Source of the DNA: an uncultured Collinsella sp.
Lineage (GTDB): Bacteria > Actinomycetota > Coriobacteriia > Coriobacteriales > Coriobacteriaceae
DNA length: 7,925 nt
Direction of reading: 5' to 3'
Assembly (NCBI GenBank): GCA_902489295.1
Contig: CABTZM010000095.1
Coordinates: forward strand, 1-7,925
Shown: in pieces, positions 1-5,089 of the stretch
How the letters are laid out: every line of letters begins with the position of its first letter
Position numbering within the stretch: position 1 is the stretch's first letter
The notes under the pieces: generated by a model
The model's input: only the letters and a program-made list of their open reading frames with translations
Told to the model about the DNA's origin: nothing
Databases searched by the model: none
Program-made: the position numbers and the translations under genes

Positions 1-39
1 AAACCACCACAAAGGTGCCTGTCCCCTTCGTGGTGGTTT
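1..39. repeat. Inverted repeat with GTGGTGG arms
   Basis: Bases 1-15 and 25-39 form a 15-bp stem with one mismatch around a 9-base loop (16-24). The plus-strand 3' arm ends in a short T run (37-40), so it could terminate a gene that enters from the left. The loop and 3' arm read, on the minus strand, GAAGGGGACAGGCACC. That begins like the loop of the hairpin between pncB and proB (GAAGGGGACGG), which suggests a dispersed element rather than a simple terminator. The left edge may cut off more of it. Confidence 0.6.
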
Positions 40-40
40 T

Positions 41-212
41 CCGTTGCAGGTTTACCGGGGCTAACTTATGGAGAAGGTATGGCGGCGCATATTGACGCTA
101 GAAAGTAAACCACGGTGAACTATATTGGTTTCAGCAACGGAGCAGGCAATAGGCGATGAAAAAGCCTGCCCTGTTGAGTTTGATTCGCATTCCTCCCCTC
201 TGTGCGATTCAA
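41..212. other. Gene-free stretch with nested inverted repeats
   Basis: I see no convincing gene here. The stretch is full of pairing sequences. CCGTTGC (41-47) matches GCAACGG (134-140), and just inside it GGTTTAC (49-55) matches GTAAACC (105-111), so two perfect 7-bp stems are nested. GCAGGC (142-147) pairs with GCCTGC (164-169). Bases 180-189 pair with 203-212 with one mismatch. A perfect 18-bp hairpin follows at 225-266. The stems contain no wobble pairs that would tell which strand is transcribed. It may be a structured RNA, a string of repeat elements, or the leader of something to the left. I recognise no known RNA family. Confidence 0.4.
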
Positions 213-224
213 CGGTGTACTTCG

Positions 225-266
225 GGAACAGGCCCGCTGGCAACTTACTGCCAGCGGGCCTGTTCC
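225..266. repeat. Perfect 18-bp inverted repeat
   Basis: Bases 225-242 and 249-266 are exact reverse complements around the 6-base loop ACTTAC (243-248). The arms are GC-rich. Neither strand has a proper U-tract after the stem (TGTTTGTC on plus, CGAAGTAC on minus), so an intrinsic terminator is not the obvious reading. It lies 48 bases beyond the trpS terminator, in the space before whatever gene lies to the left. A REP-like repeat is possible. Confidence 0.75.
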
Positions 267-313
267 TGTTTGTCGGGGGAGTGCAACGGGCAGAGCCGAA
301 CCGGTCGGGCACC

Positions 314-341
314 AAAAAAGGCGGACGCCGTAGCGCCCGCC
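314..341 (-). terminator. Intrinsic terminator of trpS
   Basis: Read on the minus strand, GGCGGGCGC (341-333) pairs with GCGTCCGCC (328-320) across a TACG tetraloop. The stem is 9 bp with one G-U pair. Six U residues follow at once (319-314). It lies 35 bases past the trpS stop codon, the usual arrangement for a rho-independent terminator. Confidence 0.9.
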
Positions 342-376
342 CTAAAACAATCGACAGCTCAAGCCAGCAGATCGGT

Positions 377-1426
377 CTAGTACACCATGCCCATGGCGTC
401 CTGAACCTCGGCCAGGGTCTGCTCGGCGATCTCGTTGGCGCGACGATTGCCCTCGTGCAGCACGTCCTTGACGTAATCCAGGTCGTTCTCGTAGCGCTGG
501 CGACGCTCACGGATCGGGGCGAAGTACTCGTTGACGGCCTCGGTCACGTACTTCTTGAGCTGGCCGGAGCCGCCCATGCCGATCTCATCGGCAATCTCGA
601 CCTCGGAACGACCGGTGCAGATGGCAGCCGTCGAAAGCAGGCCGGACACGCCGGGGCGGTTCTCGGGATCAAACGTGATCATGCGCTCGGAGTCGGTCTG
701 GCTCTTCTTGATGCGCTTGGCCGTCTCCTCGGCGGTCATCGAAATATTGATGGCGTTGCCGTAGCTCTTGCTCATCTTGCGACCGTCAAGGCCGGGCAGC
801 AGCGGGGTCTCGGACAGCAGCGCCTCGACCTCGGGAAATACCTTGCCGTAGCGGTTGTTAAAGCGGCGAGCGATGGTGCGGGTGAGCTCGATGTGCGGCA
901 GCTGGTCGCGACCGACCGGCACCACGTTGCCCTTGCAGAACAGAATGTCGCAGGCCTGGTGCACCGGGTAGGTGAGCAGAAGGCCGGTAAGCTCGTGGCC
1001 CGAGGCCTCCATCTCGGCCTTGACCGTGGGGTTGCGCGCCAGCTCGGCCTCGGACACCAGCGACAGGAACGGCAGCATGAGCTGGTTTGCGGCGGGCACG
1101 GCGGAGTGCGCGTAGATCATGGTCTTGTCGGGGTCGATGCCGCAGGCAAGGTAGTCCATGACCATGTTGTACACGTTGTCCTGGATGTGCTCGGTGGTGT
1201 CGCGGTCGGTGATGACCTGGTAGTCGGCGATGAGCACGTTGGTCTTGGCGCCCATGTTCTGCAACTCCACGCGGCCCTTGAGGGTGCCGAAGTAATGACC
1301 CAGGTGCAAGCGTCCGGTGGGGCGGTCGCCGGTGAGCATGGTGAACTTCTCGGGCGTCTTTGCCAGGCCCTCGCGAATGGCGTTGCTCTTTTGCAGCGCG
1401 ACTTCGTAGCTGTTCTCGTTTGGCAT
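377..1426 (-). CDS. trpS: Tryptophan--tRNA ligase
   Basis: This cytoplasmic class I aminoacyl-tRNA synthetase joins tryptophan to tRNA-Trp using ATP. The 349-residue protein has the TrpRS form of the HIGH signature in TGDRPTGRLHLGH (H41-H44) and the KMSKS loop in GRKMSKSYGNAI (K217-S221). These are the two ATP-binding signatures of the class. It is slightly longer than the usual 330-340 residues; the excess is about 25 residues before the Rossmann core, as in several Gram-positive TrpRS. I chose the ATG at 1426 because AGGAG lies 5 bases before it; an in-frame TTG ten codons upstream has no such support. It lies downstream of the wecA-like gene on the same strand across 160 bases and has its own terminator. 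No tryptophan T-box leader is visible in that gap. Confidence 0.97.
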   Translation of the reverse strand: MPNENSYEVALQKSNAIREGLAKTPEKFTMLTGDRPTGRLHLGHYFGTLKGRVELQNMGAKTNVLIADYQVITDRDTTEHIQDNVYNMVMDYLACGIDPDKTMIYAHSAVPAANQLMLPFLSLVSEAELARNPTVKAEMEASGHELTGLLLTYPVHQACDILFCKGNVVPVGRDQLPHIELTRTIARRFNNRYGKVFPEVEALLSETPLLPGLDGRKMSKSYGNAINISMTAEETAKRIKKSQTDSERMITFDPENRPGVSGLLSTAAICTGRSEVEIADEIGMGGSGQLKKYVTEAVNEYFAPIRERRQRYENDLDYVKDVLHEGNRRANEIAEQTLAEVQDAMGMVY

Positions 1427-1431
1427 GATTG

Positions 1432-1436
1432 CTCCT
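1432..1436 (-). promoter_or_regulatory. Ribosome binding site of trpS
   Basis: AGGAG on the minus strand is separated by 5 bases from the ATG at 1426. It fixes the trpS start over the upstream TTG at 1456. Confidence 0.85.
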
Positions 1437-1586
1437 AACGTATGCGTATTGGTCAAGATGATAACGCGTTTATTAAAAGGGGTAGGGCGTAAGTAGGCGA
1501 GGGGCGGGAGAGGGGCGGCTTGTGCGATGGGTGCGGCGCGGCTGCGCTTGGCCAGCGTTGCCTGGGCGCATCTTCGGCAGCTTATC
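1437..1586. other. Spacer between wecA-like gene and trpS
   Basis: This 150-base gap has no gene. On the minus strand it contains an AT-rich patch around 1460-1480, with TATCAT and TAATAA as possible -10 elements. Neither has a believable -35 at the right distance, so I do not call a promoter. There is no intrinsic terminator behind the wecA-like gene, so readthrough into trpS is possible. Confidence 0.4.
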
Positions 1587-2786
1587 CTAGAGCTTGTGGT
1601 GACGCTCTTCTTTACGTTCCTCGGCTGCTTGCTCCTCCTGCTTAAAAGCGGGATCGTCGGGGGTTACCAGCTCGTCCTCGTGTGTGCGCTTGTTGTAATG
1701 GTGCCGCAGGACGGGCTCAAACAGGTGCAGGTGCTTGGCGAAGGCAGCCGAGCCAATGGCGAGCACGACAAAGATGAGCACGCGCGTGGGCACCTCGACC
1801 TGATTGATTGCGGCGGCGGCGGCCGAAAGCATGATGCACCAGGCGTAGATGAGCAGCACGGCCTGCTTTTGGTTGTAGCCCTCTTGGATCAGGCGGTGGT
1901 GGATGTGGCCCTTGTCGGCCTGTCCGATGCTAATGTGGGCGCGCTTGCGACGCACGATGGCGCTGAACGTGTCGATGATGGGCACGCCTGCCACGATGAG
2001 CGGGATGATGAGCGAGGTGAGCGCGGCGGTGCGGCTCACGTTGAGCAGCGAGATGGAGCCCAAAGCGAAGCCCAGCAGCAGCGACCCCGAGTCGCCCAAG
2101 AAGATGCTCGCGGGGTTGAAGTTGTAATGCAGAAAAGCCACGCACGAGCCAAAGAGCGCGATGGAGAGCGCGGCGGCGTCGATACGGCCCGAAAGCATGG
2201 CCATCGTGAACATGGTGAACGATGCGATGCCGCAAATGCCCGTGGCCAGGCCGTCGAGGCCGTCGATGAGGTTGATGATGTTGGTGAACGCCACTAGGTA
2301 GATCACGGTGATGGGGTAGGCGAGCCAGCCAAGCATGATCTCGCCGGGGGCAAACGGGTTGATGATGACGCCGATTTTTAAGCCGCCGATGCAGGCGATG
2401 AGCGCGGCGAGCACCTGGCCGGCCAGCTTTTGCTTGGGCTTGAGCTGGAAGACATCATCGATCGCGCCGGTCGCAAAGATCACGGTAAAGGAGAGTGCCA
2501 GCACGGGGTAGCTGATGTGCAGGCGCGGGTGCGGTACCAAAACGGGCGGCCAGCCCAGGTACCAGGTGCCCAGGATCTGCACGATGCAGGCAACGACGAG
2601 GCCCAAAAAGACTGCCGTGCCGCCCATGCGCGGGATGGGTTTGGTGTTAATGCGGCGCTTTGAGGGATAGTCGACGGCGTCGAGCTTAATCGCCAGACGC
2701 TTGACCAGGGGTACCGTGAGAAAGGTCGTGATAAAGGCAGCGGCCGCCACGCATAAGTACGGTATGAAGCTCGTGGAGGAAGCCAT
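1587..2786 (-). CDS. wecA: Polyprenyl-P sugar-1-P transferase (WecA/TagO family)
   Basis: This family of integral membrane enzymes moves a sugar-1-phosphate, usually GlcNAc-1-P from UDP-GlcNAc, onto undecaprenyl phosphate at the inner face of the membrane. That starts the lipid-linked glycan of teichoic acid, arabinogalactan or O-antigen type polymers. The 399-residue protein has many hydrophobic segments and the family signatures in order: KPIPRMGG (49-56), the Asp pair in GAIDDVFQL (D110, D111), NIINLIDGLDGL (169-180), FLGDSGS (229-235) and HIHHRL (294-299). The His-rich HIHHR motif favours WecA/TagO over MraY. After the last membrane segment there is a charged, Glu-rich tail of about 45 residues. 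I chose the ATG at 2786 because the hydrophobic N-terminus starts there; a GTG at 2906 would add 40 Arg-rich residues with no family support. No clear Shine-Dalgarno precedes the ATG. The exact sugar and polymer cannot be read from sequence. Confidence 0.93.
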   Translation of the reverse strand: MASSTSFIPYLCVAAAAFITTFLTVPLVKRLAIKLDAVDYPSKRRINTKPIPRMGGTAVFLGLVVACIVQILGTWYLGWPPVLVPHPRLHISYPVLALSFTVIFATGAIDDVFQLKPKQKLAGQVLAALIACIGGLKIGVIINPFAPGEIMLGWLAYPITVIYLVAFTNIINLIDGLDGLATGICGIASFTMFTMAMLSGRIDAAALSIALFGSCVAFLHYNFNPASIFLGDSGSLLLGFALGSISLLNVSRTAALTSLIIPLIVAGVPIIDTFSAIVRRKRAHISIGQADKGHIHHRLIQEGYNQKQAVLLIYAWCIMLSAAAAAINQVEVPTRVLIFVVLAIGSAAFAKHLHLFEPVLRHHYNKRTHEDELVTPDDPAFKQEEQAAEERKEERHHKL

Positions 2787-2984
2787 GAATCGAAAAACCG
2801 CCAAGCGTCGAAGGAAAAGGTCAAAGGGCGCTACGCGCAAAAGGACATAGCTGACCCATGATACTCGACCGAGGGGGTGCGGGGGTTTGCGCCGTGCGAT
2901 TATCACGCGCTTACCAGATATTGGGATGGTGGCGGGGGTTCAGCCGTGTGCCGTTGGATGTCATACGGGATCTGTGATGGCAAT
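2787..2984. other. Gene-free leader upstream of wecA-like gene
   Basis: This stretch must hold the 5' leader of the minus-strand wecA-like gene. Possible minus-strand -10 elements are GATAAT (about 2897-2902) and TATCAT (about 2859-2864), but neither has a good -35 element, so the promoter is unresolved. No plus-strand gene is credible here. Confidence 0.35.
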
Positions 2985-3004
2985 TTTTGCCAAAATCGGC
3001 AAAA
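2985..3004. promoter_or_regulatory. AT-rich palindrome, possible operator
   Basis: TTTTGCC (2985-2991) and GGCAAAA (2998-3004) are perfect 7-base arms around a 6-base spacer. Neither strand has a U-tract after the second arm, so it is not a terminator. The size and symmetry fit a dimeric repressor site or a dispersed repeat. It lies about 200 bases upstream of the wecA-like start and about 40 bases before the RNA-like structure at 3047. No regulator is encoded nearby. Confidence 0.4.
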
Positions 3005-3026
3005 GAAAACCACCCCCCACGTTACG

Positions 3027-3054
3027 AAAATGAACCCACCTAAAACAGGTGGGT
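3027..3054 (-). terminator. Terminator-like hairpin on minus strand
   Basis: On the minus strand ACCCACCT (3054-3047) pairs with AGGTGGGT (3041-3034) across a 5-base loop, followed by TCATTTTC, an imperfect U-tract (3033-3026). Read on the plus strand, no U-tract follows. It would end a minus-strand transcript that starts in the 3171-3177 area, or it could act ahead of the wecA-like gene. Its upstream arm on the minus strand is the same sequence that forms the closing stem of the plus-strand structure at 3047-3175. Confidence 0.45.
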
Positions 3055-3175
3055 GCCCTCATCGACTGTTCCAGCGTCCTTAACAACGAAGGATACCTGT
3101 ACTAAGTACGACTGTGTGGGCTCCCTAAATAAACGCGACGGTTCACCCAGTTGCTCCGCGGGGGGCGGAATACCT
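3047..3175 (+). ncRNA. Candidate structured RNA, family unknown
   Basis: The segment folds into a closed, branched structure. The closing stem pairs 3047-3060 with 3161-3175: 13 pairs, two G-A mismatches (3052/3170, 3053/3169) and one bulged G (3167). Inside are a hairpin TCCTT/AAGGA (3077-3081, 3089-3093), a small hairpin GTAC/GTAC (3099-3102, 3106-3109) and a longer one joining 3109-3118 with 3144-3153 with one mismatch. Four pairs are G-U wobbles on the plus strand (3051/3171, 3054/3168, 3059/3162, 3110/3152); on the minus strand they would be A-C clashes, so plus-strand transcription is favoured. However, I find no good plus-strand promoter before it, while the minus strand has a TATGAT hexamer at 3183-3178 and a terminator-like hairpin. 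It does not match SRP RNA, tmRNA, RNase P RNA or a common riboswitch as I know them. A 6S-like RNA or a lineage-specific leader remains possible. Confidence 0.4.
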
Positions 3176-3208
3176 ACATCATAAAGCGGCACTTTGTTGA
3201 TTCCAGTC

Positions 3209-3237
3209 TTGACATTACAAAATTCGTGTCGGACGAT
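3209..3237 (+). promoter_or_regulatory. Possible promoter of radical SAM gene
   Basis: A perfect TTGACA -35 element lies at 3209-3214. At 17 bases' distance there is GACGAT (3232-3237), which matches only three positions of a -10 consensus. Transcription would begin near 3244 and give a leader of about 78 bases that opens with the hairpin at 3249-3279. The strong -35 and weak -10 make this a tentative call. Confidence 0.35.
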
Positions 3238-3248
3238 TACGGCGCCTT

Positions 3249-3279
3249 GGGCTTGGAACCGTCTGTGCGGTCCGGGCCT
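3249..3279 (+). promoter_or_regulatory. Leader hairpin upstream of radical SAM gene
   Basis: Bases 3249-3261 pair with 3268-3279 around the loop TCTGTG, giving 12 pairs with one bulged A (3258). Three pairs are G-U wobbles (3249/3279, 3253/3275, 3254/3274), which hold only for a plus-strand transcript. The stem ends 29 bases before the ribosome binding site. It may stabilise or control the leader. No ligand class is recognisable. Confidence 0.4.
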
Positions 3280-3308
3280 TTACGTTTGATCTGCTGAATC
3301 GTTGTTTT

Positions 3309-3312
3309 GGAG
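3309..3312 (+). promoter_or_regulatory. Ribosome binding site of radical SAM gene
   Basis: GGAG is placed 9 bases before the ATG at 3322, with a run of seven T between them. It rules out the in-frame TTG at 3307, which overlaps the site itself. Confidence 0.75.
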
Positions 3313-3321
3313 CATTTTTTT

Positions 3322-4260
3322 ATGCCGACGTCGTTGACCGAACTTTTTTTGCCCGCCTGCCATTTGTGTCCACGTCGTTGCGGAGCGGCACGCGACGAGG
3401 GCGCGCGTGGCGTGTGCGGCGCCGACGACACGCTTAAGGTCGCCCGCGCGGCGCTCCATATGTGGGAGGAGCCGCCCATCTCGGGTGAGGCCGGCTCGGG
3501 CACGATTTTCTTTAGCGGCTGTTCGCTCAAATGCGTCTACTGCCAAAACCACGAGATCTCGACGGGCAATTTCGGGCTTGAGATTTCGCCAGAGCGCCTG
3601 GTCGAGATTATGCTGGAGCTGCAGGACCAGGGTGCCAACAACATCAACCTGGTGACTGCGACGCATTACGCTCACCTACTGCCGGCCGCGATTGCCGCAG
3701 CGCGGGTGCGCGGGCTGGACATCCCGATCGTCTACAACACGAGCGGCTATGAGCGGGCGAGTGCCGTGGCGGCCCTGGGTGACCTGGTTGATGTATGGCT
3801 CACCGACTTTAAATATGCCGATGCGGCGCTTGCACAGTCGCTTTCTCATATTAAGGATTACCCGCGTGTAGCCGTGTCTGGCCTGGCTCAGATGGCGCGC
3901 GAGATCGAGCGCCGCGGGGGAGAGCTGGTGGACGACGAGGGGCTCATGAAGCGCGGCATCATCGTGCGTCACCTGGTGCTGCCGGGTCATGCGGACGATT
4001 CGTGCCGCGTGCTGGACCTGGTGTGGCAGACGGTGGGTGACGTGCCGATTTCGGTCATGAACCAGTACACGCCCAATGCGCTCATGCGCGAGCAAGGCGG
4101 CGAGTTGGCGCGCGCCGTGACGCGCGAGGAGTACGAGCAGGTGCTCGATCATGCCGACGACTTGGGCTTTACGACGATGTTCTGGCAAGAAGGCGGAGCG
4201 GTAGACGAGAGCTTTACCCCGGCGTTCGACACCACCGGCGTCCTCACCAGCGCAAAGTAG
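3322..4260 (+). CDS. PflX-type radical SAM protein
   Basis: The 312-residue protein carries the radical SAM iron-sulfur motif CSLKCVYC (C67, C71, C74), preceded by the beta-strand GTIFFSG. Enzymes with this motif hold a 4Fe-4S cluster and cleave S-adenosylmethionine to start radical chemistry. The closest family I recognise is the group called PflX, a homologue of pyruvate formate-lyase activating enzyme without an assigned substrate. Four further cysteines at the N-terminus (C13, C16, C20, C32, within CHLCPRRCG and RGVCG) are typical of this group and could bind a second metal or cluster. No glycyl radical enzyme partner is encoded in the window, so calling it a PFL activase would be unsafe. 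Start at 3322 follows GGAG with a 9-base spacer. No terminator is evident behind it; two GGGAC-type repeats and then the tRNA gene follow. Confidence 0.88.
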   Translation: MPTSLTELFLPACHLCPRRCGAARDEGARGVCGADDTLKVARAALHMWEEPPISGEAGSGTIFFSGCSLKCVYCQNHEISTGNFGLEISPERLVEIMLELQDQGANNINLVTATHYAHLLPAAIAAARVRGLDIPIVYNTSGYERASAVAALGDLVDVWLTDFKYADAALAQSLSHIKDYPRVAVSGLAQMAREIERRGGELVDDEGLMKRGIIVRHLVLPGHADDSCRVLDLVWQTVGDVPISVMNQYTPNALMREQGGELARAVTREEYEQVLDHADDLGFTTMFWQEGGAVDESFTPAFDTTGVLTSAK

Positions 4261-4268
4261 TGCGTTCG

Positions 4269-4307
4269 CCGATGATTTTTCTGGGACGGGGGATAAATAA
4301 TCATCGG
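4269..4307. repeat. Inverted repeat with GGGACGGGG loop
   Basis: CCGATGATT (4269-4277) and AATCATCGG (4299-4307) form a perfect 9-bp stem starting 8 bases after the radical SAM stop codon. The loop contains GGGACGGGG (4283-4291). No U-tract follows on either strand, so it is not a standard terminator. The layout, an ATGAT-type stem enclosing a GGGACGG core, resembles the hairpin at 6589-6627. Confidence 0.6.
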
Positions 4308-4329
4308 GTGGCTCGGGCGTTCGAAAAGT

Positions 4330-4358
4330 AGTCAAAACAGCCCCGTCCCAAAAAGACT
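4330..4358. repeat. GTCCC element, inverted copy of preceding core
   Basis: AGTC (4330-4333) and GACT (4355-4358) bracket A-rich flanks and CCCCGTCCC (4341-4349). That 9-mer is the exact reverse complement of 4283-4291 in the repeat just upstream, and both copies have a run of five T or A on the matching side. The element ends 12 bases before the -35 box of the tRNA gene. Confidence 0.45.
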
Positions 4359-4370
4359 GGGTATTGGGCG

Positions 4371-4398
4371 TTGACAGTTGGCGAGCCGTAGGTAAAAT
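4371..4398 (+). promoter_or_regulatory. Promoter of tRNA-Ala
   Basis: TTGACA (4371-4376) is a perfect -35 element and TAAAAT (4393-4398) matches the -10 consensus at five of six positions, with a 16-base spacer. Transcription would start near 4405, some 7 bases before the mature tRNA. Confidence 0.8.
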
Positions 4399-4411
4399 AT
4401 CAACTTGTCCT

Positions 4412-4484
4412 GGGGACGTAGCTCAGTTGGGAGAGCGCTGCCGTCGCATGGCAGAGGCCGAGGGTTCGACTCCCTTCGTCTCCA
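4412..4484 (+). tRNA. tRNA-Ala (anticodon CGC)
   Basis: A complete 73-base cloverleaf is visible. The acceptor stem pairs 4412-4418 with 4477-4483 and includes the G3-U70 pair (4414/4481), the identity element for alanyl-tRNA synthetase. The D arm is GCTC/GAGC, the anticodon stem CTGCC/GGCAG (4438-4442, 4450-4454), the anticodon CGC (4445-4447, reads GCG) and the T arm GAGGG/CCCTT around TTCGACT. The discriminator is A (4484). CCA is not encoded, so it must be added after transcription. Loop position 32 is G and 38 is U, an uncommon combination since 32 is normally a pyrimidine. The gene has its own promoter and an immediate terminator. Confidence 0.97.
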
Positions 4485-4498
4485 CCCTTGGATTTGAT

Positions 4499-4530
4499 AA
4501 GCCGCTGACATTGTGTCGGCGGCTTTTTTT
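4499..4530 (+). terminator. Intrinsic terminator after tRNA-Ala
   Basis: GCCGCTGACA (4501-4510) pairs with TGTCGGCGGC (4514-4523), 10 bp with one G-U pair, around the 3-base loop TTG. Seven T follow (4524-4530). Two A before the stem can extend it. Only four bases separate the T run from the ribosome binding site of the next gene, so it also acts as a barrier in front of that gene. Confidence 0.9.
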
Positions 4531-4548
4531 AAAAGAAAGGGCTGCATC

Positions 4549-5007
4549 ATGGCCGAGCTTGAGTCCCAACCACTGTCTGCCGAGGAGCGCGCCGAGTTGG
4601 AAGAGCTCCGCGCCGAGAAGGCTCGTCGCGAGGCCCAGGAAGAGGCGCGCCGCGAGCGTGAGGAGCTGGCCGCCCTGCGTGCCGAGCGCGAGAAGGCCGA
4701 GGAGGCCGCTGCGAAGGTTGCATCCGAGCCTGCGCCCGCGCCTGCGCCCAAGCCCGCCGCCGCGAAGCCCGCGCCCGCCGCACCCAAACTTCAGCCTAAA
4801 AAGGCCGCTCGTTCCAAGTCCGTCGAGCCCAAACCGAGCCGTGACGAGATGACCTTTGCCCAGCGCATGGTCACCTCCAAGGAGCCTGCGGGCGAGAATG
4901 AGATCCCCGGCATGGCTCCGGCTCAAAAAATCATCATCGTGCTCGCCCTCATCGCGTTTATCGTCTTTATGGGCTACACGCTTATGACCAGCATGGGCCT
5001 GGTTTAA
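4549..5007 (+). CDS. Small coiled-coil, tail-anchored membrane protein
   Basis: I do not recognise a family for this 152-residue protein. Residues about 10-58 are almost entirely Ala, Glu, Arg, Lys and Leu with heptad-like spacing, so a long helix or coiled coil is likely. Residues 60-98 are rich in Ala, Pro and Lys, a flexible linker. A less biased stretch (99-126, including FAQRMVTSKE) leads to one hydrophobic segment at 128-146 that ends near the C-terminus. The protein would therefore sit in the membrane with its N-terminal part in the cytoplasm. GAAAGGG (4535-4541) lies 7 bases before the ATG; an earlier in-frame ATG at 4513 falls inside the terminator hairpin and is rejected. It directly follows the tRNA terminator with no room for an obvious promoter. 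The low-complexity composition means similarity searches will be unreliable outside 99-152. Confidence 0.8.
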   Translation: MAELESQPLSAEERAELEELRAEKARREAQEEARREREELAALRAEREKAEEAAAKVASEPAPAPAPKPAAAKPAPAAPKLQPKKAARSKSVEPKPSRDEMTFAQRMVTSKEPAGENEIPGMAPAQKIIIVLALIAFIVFMGYTLMTSMGLV

Positions 5008-5089
5008 CCGGCTTGCATTGGGCGTCATGCCCGCACGCCCGCTTTGCCCAACCCTCAACCTCTGCACAACGCATCCGAAAGGTCGCCCC

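Noticed and set aside
125..1438. 437-residue open frame on the plus strand opposite trpS
   Set aside because: It mirrors the trpS coding strand, its composition is Val/Gly/Leu/Ala/His biased, and trpS has full motifs, start signal and terminator. Long antisense frames are common at high GC.
1527..2297. 256-residue open frame opposite the wecA-like gene
   Set aside because: Low-complexity Asp/Gly/Glu/His-rich translation and no ribosome binding site; the minus strand carries clear family motifs.
2787..2906. GTG start at 2906 for the wecA-like gene
   Set aside because: The 40 extra residues are Arg-rich and unlike the family N-terminus; the hydrophobic first membrane segment begins right after the ATG at 2786.
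3130..3155. T-box-like sequence on the minus strand (TGGGTGAACCGTCGCG)
   Set aside because: It resembles the T-box consensus but lacks a base in the core, no Stem I with a specifier loop is visible upstream, and the downstream gene is not an amino acid or tRNA synthetase gene.
3034..3175. 6S RNA
   Set aside because: The closed structure is only about 130 bases and lacks a clear single large central bubble; I cannot support the family name without a covariance search.
3237..3675. Minus-strand frames overlapping the 5' end of the radical SAM gene
   Set aside because: They overlap a well-supported gene, have no start signal and show no known domain.
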